From positions 1 through 33,295 of the forward strand of contig CAIRBP010000048.1 of assembly GCA_903876885.1 (NCBI GenBank): a stretch of DNA of 33,295 bases, read 5' to 3'. Each line of letters begins with the position of its first letter. Position 1 is the stretch's first letter. The translations under genes were made by a program, and so were the position numbers. Under the pieces are notes generated by a model that ran no database searches, was not told where the DNA came from, and saw nothing but the letters and a program-made list of their open reading frames with translations. This DNA is from an uncultured Burkholderiales bacterium. Lineage in GTDB: Bacteria; Pseudomonadota; Gammaproteobacteria; Burkholderiales; Burkholderiaceae_C. Positions 20,466 to 29,775 of this stretch are shown here, piece by piece.

Positions 20466-23099
20466 ATGTCGATTTTTAGAAGTACTGTTGAAACGCAGGA
20501 AATGAGTGCATTCTTAGCGATCCAAAGCTATAGCAAAGAAAACAACTTGATTGTCAGTCAGCAAACAGGTAATAAATCATTTGTTGGACGAGTCTATTCA
20601 GCGACACCGTTGGCAGGTGGAGGATCAGAGTTCTCCAATTTAATCAGTGCTATTTTTAAGTCGGCGCCGGATGACTCTGTCATGCAGTTTAGTTTGGTGT
20701 GCACACCCGATGTTTCGTTAAGTATGCGGTACCAAAAAGCCAAGGGCGCAGGTAACCAGGCGCTCAATGAACTAATCGGTGCTCAGGCCAGTCTATTCAA
20801 GGCAGCCCTTGAGCCAGGTGAGCTAATTGACATGCCAGGAGTTAACACATTATCGCTTGTCATCTCGTTCAATACTCCAGTCAATTCGGTATCAGACGAT
20901 TGTTTACTAGCTAGCTTAGACATCCAAGATGAATTCTTGAACGGGCTTAGGGCTTGTGGTTTTTGGGATGCAAGAGTATTAACACCTGCACAGGTGATTG
21001 GCGTTTATAGAAAATTTAGTAATGTCAATGAGTTGGACGAGAATTCGGCGTTAGATCAAAATCTACCCTTGAACGAGCAAATATTTAGTAGCTCAGATTT
21101 GCTTGACTTTAGGGACCCTAAATACATGCAGATGAGTCAAGGCGTAATGGGTCGTGCTATCTGCGCTAAGTCCTTGCCAGAGACTGTTCAAGACGGATTA
21201 ATGAATTTGATCATTGGCGCTCCCTTAAATTCAGGATCCGTTAAAGAGGGCGGTGGTCTGAGAATTGCCACTCCCTTTATATGGTCAACCAGCATTCGTT
21301 TAGCAAAGCAAGCTAAAGAGTCTGCACGGATTAAAAGGGCTATCTCATCGCGCAATAACGCTAAAAGTATTCCAAAATGGCTAGATTTTGGATCACAAAA
21401 GGACTCAGTTATTGAGGATCTAAAGTGGATAGAGGAGGCTAGTTCTGACGGGGTGAATAAGTACGTATTTGTTAACTTTACCTGTTTTTTATTCTCCAAA
21501 GATAAGAGTCAAGTTGATACAGCAAGCTCTAACCTGAAATCCACGCTCAACAACCTAGGATTCGATGCGCGTGATGTATTAATTAACCATGGAGTCAGAT
21601 GGGCACAGGCATTGCCACTCAATTTTTCAGCCTCAATTGCTAGCAAGCTTGAGAATGAGGCATTAATGCCCGCCTCTAGTGCAGCGTGTTTGCTACCCAT
21701 CTATGGAGATTACTGCGGTAATGCGCTAGAAAGCTCTGGGAGAAGTTCTGAGAAATCTGGATCTGTATTTTTAACGCGGCGTGGAAGGGCCTATTATTTT
21801 GATCCCTTCATAACAAATTCAAATAAAAACGGAGTTATTTTTGCGGAATCTGGCGCTGGTAAATCCTTTGTAATGCAGTACATGATTGCAAATCATTTGG
21901 CTGAAGGCACTACGGTATTTCTGTTCGATAACGGAAAGTCGACAAAAAAGACCTGTATTGCTTTAGGCGGCGAATTCATAGAGTTTGCAATAGAGCGCGC
22001 TCGAGATACTTCAATTAATCCATTTACAGGTTTAAGTTCTAAAGACTTCAACGAGCAAAGTGAGAATATTTGTGATTTGTTGATCAAGATGTGCTATTTT
22101 GAAGAGCCAATTCAAGCTGGATCTCGGATCGTAATGAATGAGGCTATAAAGTCAGCTTTTTCACAAAAGCAAGATTACACGGAATTAGATGATGTTGTTG
22201 ATGCATTGGAGAACATTGTCGAGAATTATGCGGGGGGAATGGGCGTAGAGCCTGAGTCTATTGCTGCCGCAAAAAACTTACGTGTAAGACTCAATGCTTT
22301 TATTAAAAGCCCAACAAGAGGTCCATTCTTTAAGGGGCAATCCAACTTAAACCCAAAGAATGCCTTTACCGTAATTGAGTTATCTGCATTAGACGGAGAT
22401 CCACATTTAAAACAGTGCATTCTTTTCTTTGTCATGAATACGATTATGGATAGGGTTAAGAGCAGGGAGGGAAGAAAAATAATTTTTTTAGACGAGGCCT
22501 GGCAAATTTTAAAAGACGAAGCCGCTACAAGAGCGGTTGAAGGCTTCTTTAGGAAAATACGTAAAGACAACGGTTCCATCTGGGTCGTGACCCAGTCTTT
22601 AGATGACTTGGTTGGAAATACTTGCGGGGAGGTCATATTGAGTCAATCACAGTGGAAGCTCATCATGAAGCAAAAATCGGAGGTTATCGATAAAAATTTA
22701 AACACTGGCTCTATTTCTAGATTTTCCGAGGATCCATTTTTTATTAAATCATTAAAAGATATTAAGACCGTAAAGGGGAAATTTAGCGAAATTTTAATTG
22801 TTGGAGATGAGACGTATGAAAGTGTACGTCTGTATGTGCCAAGATTTGCCAGTGCACTATTCTCAAGCGAAGGAGTCGAGCGGGATGCTGTCTTCAAACT
22901 CATGAACGATGGATTAAATGCAGTTGATGCGATTCGGTTGGTTTTGGCTGATCAAAAATCTGACCGAGCTCGCTGGTTGGATGCAATCGTTTATAAATTA
23001 AATGCAGAGGGTTTGATTACGTCAAGCGAGTTCATCACTGAGCTCAGGGAGGCTTGCGCAGCAGCTGAGCAGAGATCTCTTAATCATATTACGAGCTAA
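20466..23099 (+). CDS. traC: F-type T4SS ATPase TraC (VirB4 family)
   Basis: TraC powers pilus assembly at the cytoplasmic face of the inner membrane. The 877-residue protein has the TraC N-terminal domain (residues 1-430) and a VirB4-type ATPase domain. The latter carries Walker A AESGAGKSFVMQY (K466), the IELSAL strand, Walker B KIIFLDEAWQILK (D676-E677), and the sensor-like SIWVVTQSLDDLV. The length matches F TraC (about 875). The start ATG is preceded by AGGATC. It lies about 95 bp after the pilin gene. All motifs are complete, so the ATPase appears functional. Confidence 0.93.
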   Translation: MSIFRSTVETQEMSAFLAIQSYSKENNLIVSQQTGNKSFVGRVYSATPLAGGGSEFSNLISAIFKSAPDDSVMQFSLVCTPDVSLSMRYQKAKGAGNQALNELIGAQASLFKAALEPGELIDMPGVNTLSLVISFNTPVNSVSDDCLLASLDIQDEFLNGLRACGFWDARVLTPAQVIGVYRKFSNVNELDENSALDQNLPLNEQIFSSSDLLDFRDPKYMQMSQGVMGRAICAKSLPETVQDGLMNLIIGAPLNSGSVKEGGGLRIATPFIWSTSIRLAKQAKESARIKRAISSRNNAKSIPKWLDFGSQKDSVIEDLKWIEEASSDGVNKYVFVNFTCFLFSKDKSQVDTASSNLKSTLNNLGFDARDVLINHGVRWAQALPLNFSASIASKLENEALMPASSAACLLPIYGDYCGNALESSGRSSEKSGSVFLTRRGRAYYFDPFITNSNKNGVIFAESGAGKSFVMQYMIANHLAEGTTVFLFDNGKSTKKTCIALGGEFIEFAIERARDTSINPFTGLSSKDFNEQSENICDLLIKMCYFEEPIQAGSRIVMNEAIKSAFSQKQDYTELDDVVDALENIVENYAGGMGVEPESIAAAKNLRVRLNAFIKSPTRGPFFKGQSNLNPKNAFTVIELSALDGDPHLKQCILFFVMNTIMDRVKSREGRKIIFLDEAWQILKDEAATRAVEGFFRKIRKDNGSIWVVTQSLDDLVGNTCGEVILSQSQWKLIMKQKSEVIDKNLNTGSISRFSEDPFFIKSLKDIKTVKGKFSEILIVGDETYESVRLYVPRFASALFSSEGVERDAVFKLMNDGLNAVDAIRLVLADQKSDRARWLDAIVYKLNAEGLITSSEFITELREACAAAEQRSLNHITS

Positions 23100-23143
23100 G
23101 TTGATTCTCATAATTCAGACCTAACAGGTATTTAAAAAATAAA

Positions 23144-23575
23144 ATGTATCAATTTCTTAAGAATAATATTATTCGCCTTTTGTCTTTGAGAATCAGTCTT
23201 GGGATACTAATTACTTTAAGTTTTTTTGTATTTTTACTCTTTCGATTGAGCCTGCTCTTGATGGGCTTTGAACCGGGTTCTTTAGTAGGCTTTTTAAGCT
23301 CTACTTCAGCACCTTCAATGAAGGTTGCAACGATTGCGAAAGAATCCGTTTTGTTTGGCGCTGTATACGACAGACCAGGCGCTAGTAAAGAGCAACTTGA
23401 CCTAGAGGTTATGCAGCCTACCCTTGCGTATTTGAGACAGCTTCAGCGTGAGGGTTTTATGGTGATTGACACAACAACAGATTCGGACGGAAGAATGAGC
23501 GTCAGTGTATTGCCCGAGGGTGCGGTAGATTTAACTGAGAAACTTAAAGAAATTGTCAAAACAACCAATCCTTAA
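23144..23575 (+). CDS. Small inner-membrane protein, TrbI-like (F-type)
   Basis: This 143-residue protein has one N-terminal membrane helix (ISLGILITLSFFVFLLFRLS, with more hydrophobic residues after it) and a periplasmic tail ending in REGFMVIDTTTDSDGRMSV and GAVDLTEKLKEIVK. In the F plasmid trbI lies directly after traC and encodes a single-pass protein of about 128 residues with a short periplasmic tail. The size, topology, position and a C-terminal pattern of the type 'ILVSPAVV..APDIT.EI' suggest the same role, in pilus dynamics. Similarity is weak, so the call is mainly positional. Its 3' end overlaps the next gene by 23 bp. Confidence 0.5.
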   Translation: MYQFLKNNIIRLLSLRISLGILITLSFFVFLLFRLSLLLMGFEPGSLVGFLSSTSAPSMKVATIAKESVLFGAVYDRPGASKEQLDLEVMQPTLAYLRQLQREGFMVIDTTTDSDGRMSVSVLPEGAVDLTEKLKEIVKTTNP

Positions 23576-24086
23576 TTGGTTTGTCCTAAATAGGAGCAAA
23601 TTAAAACGTTTTTTACAGATAGAAATAATCTGTTTTGTTGTTCTGATACTTCTGTATTTGATGCCGAGGATACGGCTTGCTATGGATAACCATATTGATC
23701 GGTGTTTGCCCAATATAAAAGCAGCTCTTTTAGTTGAGACAAAACCAGGTGTTAAAAATATATTACCTGGAGATTTGATTTTTTGGAGACCTTACGGTCC
23801 TTTGTCTTATGTGAATGATGAATTTATCGTCAAAGAAGTTGTGGGTGTTGAAGGAGATTTTTTGAGTATTGAGGGTGAAACTATCAAGGTAAATAATATA
23901 ACTGTAGCGACAGGCTTGCCAAATTCGTCGCCACAGGAGCAACGAGCACACAAGTTTGATAGATCGGAGACGATCCCCGAAGCTCAGTTTTTTGTTTTGG
24001 GGCATAACCCCTTGTCTTATGACTCCAGGTACTGGGGATACGTTCCTTATCAAAAAATATTGGGTCGGGCGATAGCCCTATTTTGA
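23553..24086 (+). CDS. S26-family signal peptidase of the conjugation system (TrhF/TraF-peptidase-like), Cys at the nucleophile position
   Basis: This 177-residue protein has one membrane helix (IICFVVLILLYLM) and a periplasmic S26 domain. The boxes are readable in order: RCLPNIKAALL where the Ser box should be, PGDLIFWRP, then KEVVGVEGDFLSIEG with the general-base Lys at K94, and the C-terminal GHNPLSYDSRYWGYVP. The residue aligned with the catalytic Ser is C51. In R27- and SXT-type systems a peptidase of this family (TrhF) sits after traC and is thought to process or cyclise pilin. The start is TTG 23553, overlapping the upstream gene; no ATG precedes the membrane helix. It overlaps the following traF by 4 bases. 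Whether Cys is the nucleophile, or the enzyme is inactive, is not known from sequence. Confidence 0.8.
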   Translation: MSKQPILNWFVLNRSKLKRFLQIEIICFVVLILLYLMPRIRLAMDNHIDRCLPNIKAALLVETKPGVKNILPGDLIFWRPYGPLSYVNDEFIVKEVVGVEGDFLSIEGETIKVNNITVATGLPNSSPQEQRAHKFDRSETIPEAQFFVLGHNPLSYDSRYWGYVPYQKILGRAIALF

Positions 24087-25135
24087 AATTTTTATGTTTA
24101 AGTCTTCTGCTACTTTACGGGCTTGTTTTGGAAGTTGCTCGCGCCGAGGATTTGCTGCCAAAGAGGGCTAATTCAGAAAGTAATTTTATTTTATCCAGTT
24201 CAAAATTTCCAGTCAATTCAAATTGGGACAGTTACGGGGAAGATTTTTTGCAAGGTAATCCACTTGTATTAAAACCCCTGCGGCCTAAGAGCGAGGCATT
24301 AGAGCCTGCTCCAGAGATCCGCAACTATCCAAAGTCTAGTGTTAAGACCGGTAGTGAAAGTGATGAATCTTATCGTGATCAAGTTGTATCCGTTAAGTGG
24401 TTAAGACGGAACTACGTTTTATTAGAGGAACGCGCGATTGACAATCCAAGCACTGAAAACGTCGAGGCCTACCTCTATGCCAAACGTATTATTTTGGATA
24501 AGGCTCAAAATTTCTCTACTAAAGTTGATGAGGTGAGCAAGGCAGATCCATTTTTAAATGAGAATAACCGGATACCCTACGCAAGCACAGGTGCAACCTC
24601 AATCCGCAATGCCAATCTTCACGCTCAGCAAGACGCTTTGAAGCAGATGGCACTTGTTGGAGGTGTTTACGTTTTTATTGATGGACACTGCATATTCTGT
24701 GCGCAACAACTACCAGTCCTTATCTCACTTCGCGAGAGTTACGGTCTACAAAGTTGGGTCATCTCGGTGGACGGTACAGCGCCTATTGGATATAAGGGTC
24801 AAGTTGCGAAAGATAACGGGCTTTATAAGAAGCTTGGATTAAAGTTGACTCCGTCCATTGTTTATGTTGATCACCCCGTCGCATACCAAGACGGGGTAGA
24901 TTTAAACAATTATTTGATCATCTCTCAAGGTTACTACGCTGCGGATGAGTTGACAAAAGTGATGGCTTACGCCGCATACAAAACTAACTTGATTACCTAC
25001 GAGACTCGGCGTAATTTAAATTTATGGGACCGTGGGCTTGCGTCCTCAGAGGACTTGGGGACACTAACACTTGACGTTACACGCCCTGAGACATTTCGTC
25101 AGAGGTTACAACCCTTGCTTGAAAAAAACTACTAA
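24083..25135 (+). CDS. traF: F-type conjugal transfer protein TraF (periplasmic, thioredoxin fold)
   Basis: This 350-residue exported protein has a signal segment MKFLCLSLLLLYGLVLEVAR and an Asn/Ser-rich N-terminal part. The C-terminal half is thioredoxin-like, with VYVFIDGHCIFCAQQLP carrying a CxxC pair at C203/C206 and the cis-Pro region KLTPSIVYV. F TraF belongs to this fold and helps pilus assembly; forms with CxxC probably act on disulfides in partners such as TraH. The start is TTG, overlapping the peptidase stop (TTGA), and the stop overlaps the traH start (TAATG), so three genes are translationally coupled. The ending NLWDRGLASSEDLGTLTLDV is typical of TraF. Confidence 0.88.
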   Translation: MKFLCLSLLLLYGLVLEVARAEDLLPKRANSESNFILSSSKFPVNSNWDSYGEDFLQGNPLVLKPLRPKSEALEPAPEIRNYPKSSVKTGSESDESYRDQVVSVKWLRRNYVLLEERAIDNPSTENVEAYLYAKRIILDKAQNFSTKVDEVSKADPFLNENNRIPYASTGATSIRNANLHAQQDALKQMALVGGVYVFIDGHCIFCAQQLPVLISLRESYGLQSWVISVDGTAPIGYKGQVAKDNGLYKKLGLKLTPSIVYVDHPVAYQDGVDLNNYLIISQGYYAADELTKVMAYAAYKTNLITYETRRNLNLWDRGLASSEDLGTLTLDVTRPETFRQRLQPLLEKNY

Positions 25136-26697
25136 TGCGCAGTGATTCAAAAATAAATCACGGGGTTACTAAATTTACAGGTTTATTTCGTATTCTCATT
25201 TTTCGTTTATCAACTCATTTAAGATCTGGTTTTTTGATCGTACTCATTTTCTCACTACCTCTAACAACCCCGGCTGGCATCATGAGCGATTTGCAAAGCA
25301 CGTTTATGTCAAACGCTTCATCCCCAGGGGTCATGAACGGACGGTCAATGACCGGGGCATTTGGAGGATCAATGGTGCTTAGCACCCCTTTAAAGCAAAT
25401 TAATATTGTTGCCTTTGATCCGCCCAGATTAAACGCAGGTTGTGGTGGTGTTGATTTGATGCTTGGTTCCTTCTCAATGATAAACGGGCAACAGTTGATA
25501 GCTGTATTCAGAGCGGTTGCGTCAAATGCCTCTGCATTGGCTTTTAAAGCTGCGATCCATACGATCAGTCCAGGATTGGATCAACTAATTACTGAGTTTC
25601 AGTCTTTACTTCAGAATATGAATAATTTAGCTAAAAACTCCTGTGCCATGGCTCATACTCTTCTTCAAACGACAGATAGGGCCGTTGGAACTAACTTAGA
25701 TGCCGAAGGTAACCAGGGGGCTTCTCAAAGCGGGTTGTTTAGTGATGTTTTCTCAGGTCTTCAGGCTTATGTATCGGACGCTAATGGTTTTTTTAAAACT
25801 GCAGCCAAATTCAACCCTAACTCAGGCAATCAACTCGTTAAAGCGGTCGTAAGCTCAGGTGCCAGCAGTATCTTAGGAGTCGTTGGTTTGAGTAACCCTG
25901 ATGGCTCAGTGGATGACTCGACCAACCCCAATGATTTAAATAACCGAATTCTCATATCTCTTTTGGGATATAGCGTCGCTGGTGTACCTTGCTCGTCTTT
26001 CAACCAAGCGGGTACTCCTGACAAGGCTGTCGTGGTGGGGAACAACAGTGGACGAATTGTCTGCCAGGGTAATGCAACCATTACTCTGGAGGATTTTGTC
26101 AGAGGAGGAGGAGTCGGCTCCTCTAGTCCCAATAACCCGCTTGTGCTGTGGAGTTGTTTAAATCCACTGGGTGATACGTCCGGGGGTGCTATAGATCCGC
26201 AGATATGCACTCAAATGCAAAAGCAAAACTTCAATTACAGCGGTGTCAGGGGCTGGGTAAACACAGTGCTTTTTGGAACGAGTGACGCTATGAGCGTTTC
26301 CACTTCCTCCTTGTTGGGTAAATTAAATGCCAACAACGGAAGTAATCTATCACTCACCGACGCCCAGCGTGCCTTTGTCGCCAGTGCTGGTCAACCCGTA
26401 CTTAATTTACTCATGAAGGCAAGACGTAACGATGATCGCATGAATATTGCTCTTAGACTGAGGTTGCCAATCGAGAACTGCGTCGTTGCAGAGCTTGGAC
26501 GCGCATTGGTTCGCTCCTCTAACGCAATCTCGGACGCAAATAGCTTTGAGCTTACCCCTTTGATGCAAAGCAATAGAGATCACTTACGTGAGGATACTTT
26601 AAGTTACATCAAGACCTGCACAGAGGACCGAAGTAAAGAGTCATTGGTGCAGTACATGAACGACTCTGCGACTCTGATGTCACGTAATAACAAATAG
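25135..26697 (+). CDS. traH: F-type conjugal pilus assembly protein TraH
   Basis: TraH is a periplasmic or outer-membrane-associated pilus assembly factor specific to F-type systems. The 520-residue product has a signal segment (GFLIVLIFSLPLTTPAG) and the family motifs RSMTGAFGGSMVLSTPL, INIVAFDPPRLNAGCGGVDL and FSMINGQQLIAVFRAVASN. The middle helical region carries NMNNLAKNSCAMA. The length fits the family (about 450-520). The start overlaps the traF stop by one base. Conserved cysteines suggest it is a client of the CxxC TraF encoded next to it. Confidence 0.92.
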   Translation: MRSDSKINHGVTKFTGLFRILIFRLSTHLRSGFLIVLIFSLPLTTPAGIMSDLQSTFMSNASSPGVMNGRSMTGAFGGSMVLSTPLKQINIVAFDPPRLNAGCGGVDLMLGSFSMINGQQLIAVFRAVASNASALAFKAAIHTISPGLDQLITEFQSLLQNMNNLAKNSCAMAHTLLQTTDRAVGTNLDAEGNQGASQSGLFSDVFSGLQAYVSDANGFFKTAAKFNPNSGNQLVKAVVSSGASSILGVVGLSNPDGSVDDSTNPNDLNNRILISLLGYSVAGVPCSSFNQAGTPDKAVVVGNNSGRIVCQGNATITLEDFVRGGGVGSSSPNNPLVLWSCLNPLGDTSGGAIDPQICTQMQKQNFNYSGVRGWVNTVLFGTSDAMSVSTSSLLGKLNANNGSNLSLTDAQRAFVASAGQPVLNLLMKARRNDDRMNIALRLRLPIENCVVAELGRALVRSSNAISDANSFELTPLMQSNRDHLREDTLSYIKTCTEDRSKESLVQYMNDSATLMSRNNK

Positions 26698-26751
26698 ATT
26701 TTTTTAAAACTGAATTTAGGTGATCAGCATTGAAGTCAAAGCGCTTGGTTG

Positions 26752-29628
26752 ATGGACAGATTTAATGAGTACTTACACATGATCCCCACCTTTAACATCG
26801 TCTCATTTGCGGATTCGCAGTTGCTTTATGTGATCTTCAACGCAGTTGCAATGATCAGTCAGCAAACTGCGTTTATTTGGAGCGTTGCGAGCTTGGCCGG
26901 TATGATGCAAATTATTTTGATGTCAACCAAAGCGACACTAGAGGCCTCAGGTGCAGGGGGAGCAATACTCGTAAAAGGATGGATGAATATATTTGCTGCT
27001 TTCATGTTTGCTCTTACCCTGACCAGTCCAGCACTGAAGGGTACCGTTACAACAGAAAACGTTTTGACTGGACAGCAAACGACCATTGATAACGTCCCTG
27101 GTTTAATTAGTGTGGTGCCCTTTGTGGCGTCTAGTATGGCGGATACTTTGGGTGGGTTGGTCGAGACTGCGTTTCAGGGAACTAACGCACAGGCCCCCTA
27201 CTTGGCCTCGAGAGGGAATGGCTTTTTAAATCCCCTTAAAACCCTTTTGTCTGCGAGAGGCGCGGTTGATAAACTCCCTGGAATTGCGAGTCAAATAAAC
27301 TCTGTTGTGAGCCAATGCCTTGACAGTAGCTCAAACGTTGACTACGCTGCCATCAACGCTTTGGTCATGAACGCGGGGAATACATCTGCCTCAGGAGCTT
27401 CCCCTTCGCAGTCCATCCAAGTTTCTAGCGCAAGCGCAGGAGCCTCCAGTATTGGGGCATTACTTTATCAGGTCAGTTTAAACACGAGTTCTTACGTTTC
27501 TGATATTCCAACGGGTGTTAACTCAGGTGCAGACGCGCTGAGTTGTGCAAACGCTGCAACACAGGTCGCGACTAATATCAACGCTGCGTTGTCCTCCAGT
27601 GCCTTCGGGGTAGCAGTTGCAGGTGCTGTGAGTAACGCTGATACGCCGAGCACAAAAGTTATAACGCTGGATACAGTAAATAACACTTATCTCGGTATCA
27701 GGCAGTCTAGTTCTGTTTTGAATACCTTAGCAGCAGGCGTAGACCAGGCCAATACGGAGATGTTAAATCTGCTCTTTCACTCAGTTGTTAAAGATAACTT
27801 GGACTGCTTAAAAGCTGACGGCGTAAATAAGGAGCAATGTTTGGCAACGATGGAACTTCGTAAGTCTACAGAGCAATCTAATATTGATAATGCATCAGCG
27901 GGGCAGCTTGCAATGCAGTTTGCAGGACAGTTTGGAAATTACATGCTGGCATTGATCATCGGTTTGTCACCTATCATGATTTTATTCATGATGTTTAAGG
28001 GTGTGAATTCCGGTAAGAGTATGACAGTTGCGGTGCATATGATCGTATGGCCTTATTTGGTAACCAATGTAGGTGGTGCGTTAATTAACGGCATGATTTA
28101 TTACAACGTCGGAAACTTTATGGCTTCAATGGGGCAAGGCGGAGTTATCAACCAAATGACAGCTGCGGAAATATACCGAAACTTCTCAATGCAAATAGGC
28201 GCAGCAAGTGCTTTGATGGCAACCTTGCCTGTTCTCATGACAACCATATTTGCTCTGTCTGAGTCGGCCGCAATTGTCAGCTTAGGGGGGAAGATGAGTG
28301 GGGCAGACCATTTTGATGAGAGGGTTCTTGCACCAAGCTCCGTCGCCAACTCCGCAATGGTCAAAAGTGGAGAGATCATGAGCTCTTCGCTTCAAATGGG
28401 AGGAGGTGCTATTAACAAAATGACAGGTGCTTTTGACGGAGTTGCAAGTGCACAGACCTTTGGTTCGAGTGCAAGAGAGGTGTCCTCCTCTACTAATATG
28501 GCGATACAAGACAGCCAGCAGTTTAGCTCGGGGGAGCGCGAATTGAAAGGGTGGCAGGAGGCATTTAAAACTGGTGATTACAGCCGACTTGGGGTGAGTG
28601 CAGAGGTGGGAAGACAAGTCCGAGACTCTTACGCAAGCAACTTGGAGGCCCAAAAATTATCTTCTGAAACTCTTGCTAAAACGCACTCTGATCAGGACTC
28701 TACTTTGGCGAGTGTAGGTGGTGAGATCGGGGTGAGTTGGAGTGGGTTGAGCCTTGGTATGAAGGGGGGCATTAGAGGTCAACATGAGAGCTCAGATCAG
28801 TTAAGCCTTCAAGCTCAAGCAGCGCAGACCACCCGTGAGGCAGACTCCTTGAGCTCCGCAACGGATGAGGTATCCAAACAAATGAGCCGCGGTGAGAGGG
28901 GCGTGGATGCTTCCCACACCCTTGACCGCTCGACTGGCTTGATAAGGGAGTATGCAAGCAGCTCCAGCCACGTTGAGTCCTCTGCAAGAGCGAGTAATGC
29001 AGCTTTAAAGAGTGGCGAGGGATTTGTATCAGAGTCCAACAAAATCGGATCTCAAGAGCTTTCATTTCACGCTGCAAATAATAGGCGCTATCAACAGTTC
29101 CTAGATGAATCAAAAACGGAGTCGCAGTTTGCGGATACCTCTAAATTTAAGCAGTACCGAGACCTCTCCAATCAAGACATGGAGGATGATGTGATTGGGC
29201 GAGCAACCAACCCTTATTCAAGAAATGCGATCGTTAACCACCGTGCTATGGTTCGTATGGCGCAAGACCCTGGGTTGGAAGCTACAGACCGTTTAGCTGC
29301 ACAGGGCTATTTAGCAAGAGAGGGACTCGCCTTAAGCGGATTATCGATACTGGCCAATTCCAGTTCGGGAGACCAGGAATTTAAAGTTAACACGGGCGAT
29401 GCTAGACGAAATGTAGGCAGTGGGTACGGGCTTTTAGTCAGAGCGAGTTTTGCGGGAAAGCCAGTATTTAATGCTTTAAATATTGAGCAAGGCGCTGAGA
29501 ACTCGCTTAAAGCTGGAGTAAAGAAACTTGAGCAGGCAAGTGGGCCTTTAAAACAGTCATTCACTGCCAATTTAGAAAATCAAAAGTCTAAGCTTGAAAC
29601 TCAAGTCAATCAAAAAATTCAAGACTAA
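26752..29628 (+). CDS. traG: F-type mating-pair stabilisation protein TraG
   Basis: This 958-residue protein matches F TraG (about 938) in size and layout. N-terminal membrane helices (from LLYVIFNAVAMISQQTAFIW, to about residue 100) are followed by a large Ser/Ala/Asn-rich periplasmic part. A second membrane cluster comes at about residues 400-510 (YMLALIIGLSPIMILFMMF, VHMIVWPYLVTNVGGALING, SALMATLPVLMTTIFALSES). The C-terminal part of about 430 residues is hydrophilic and Ser/Gln-rich. TraG acts in pilus assembly through its N-terminus and in mating-pair stabilisation and entry exclusion contact through its C-terminus. TTG 26749 precedes the ATG used here. It is the last gene of the cluster; recombined foreign DNA begins within about 20 bp of its stop. 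Confidence 0.88.
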   Translation: MDRFNEYLHMIPTFNIVSFADSQLLYVIFNAVAMISQQTAFIWSVASLAGMMQIILMSTKATLEASGAGGAILVKGWMNIFAAFMFALTLTSPALKGTVTTENVLTGQQTTIDNVPGLISVVPFVASSMADTLGGLVETAFQGTNAQAPYLASRGNGFLNPLKTLLSARGAVDKLPGIASQINSVVSQCLDSSSNVDYAAINALVMNAGNTSASGASPSQSIQVSSASAGASSIGALLYQVSLNTSSYVSDIPTGVNSGADALSCANAATQVATNINAALSSSAFGVAVAGAVSNADTPSTKVITLDTVNNTYLGIRQSSSVLNTLAAGVDQANTEMLNLLFHSVVKDNLDCLKADGVNKEQCLATMELRKSTEQSNIDNASAGQLAMQFAGQFGNYMLALIIGLSPIMILFMMFKGVNSGKSMTVAVHMIVWPYLVTNVGGALINGMIYYNVGNFMASMGQGGVINQMTAAEIYRNFSMQIGAASALMATLPVLMTTIFALSESAAIVSLGGKMSGADHFDERVLAPSSVANSAMVKSGEIMSSSLQMGGGAINKMTGAFDGVASAQTFGSSAREVSSSTNMAIQDSQQFSSGERELKGWQEAFKTGDYSRLGVSAEVGRQVRDSYASNLEAQKLSSETLAKTHSDQDSTLASVGGEIGVSWSGLSLGMKGGIRGQHESSDQLSLQAQAAQTTREADSLSSATDEVSKQMSRGERGVDASHTLDRSTGLIREYASSSSHVESSARASNAALKSGEGFVSESNKIGSQELSFHAANNRRYQQFLDESKTESQFADTSKFKQYRDLSNQDMEDDVIGRATNPYSRNAIVNHRAMVRMAQDPGLEATDRLAAQGYLAREGLALSGLSILANSSSGDQEFKVNTGDARRNVGSGYGLLVRASFAGKPVFNALNIEQGAENSLKAGVKKLEQASGPLKQSFTANLENQKSKLETQVNQKIQD

Positions 29629-29765
29629 TTAGAAATCATAATAAAACTCATTCCTTGGTCGCGCATGCGTCCCATTAAGTGCCCTAGTGTTTGATGTACT
29701 TGGGCGAGCAATGGCATCAGGCTTTTGGCGTTGTATTGCCAATGGGGCCAGTTTTGCTCTGCCAT
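29625..29765 (-). pseudogene. Truncated Fic protein, N-terminal DUF4172-like fragment
   Basis: Read on the minus strand from ATG 29765, the frame gives MAEQNWPHWQYNAKS, then LMPLLAQVHQTLGHLMGRM and RDQG before losing similarity and stopping at 29625. The pattern W-P-x-W-x-(Y/W)-x-x-x-x-L-x-x-L-L-x-x-V-x-x-x-x-G-x-L-x-G-R-M is the N-terminal DUF4172 helix pair found before Fic (AMP-transferase) domains. Only about 39 family-like codons remain of a gene of about 370 codons. The break lies at about 29640, right at the end of traG, so an insertion or deletion joined the T4SS cluster to this locus. It was recognised by eye, so the family name is likely but not certain. Confidence 0.65.
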
Positions 29766-29775
29766 ACATATAGAT

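Noticed and set aside
20249-20479. A 76-codon frame between the pilin gene and traC
   Set aside because: It overlaps the pilin and traC genes out of frame, and the sequence looks like a frame shadow.
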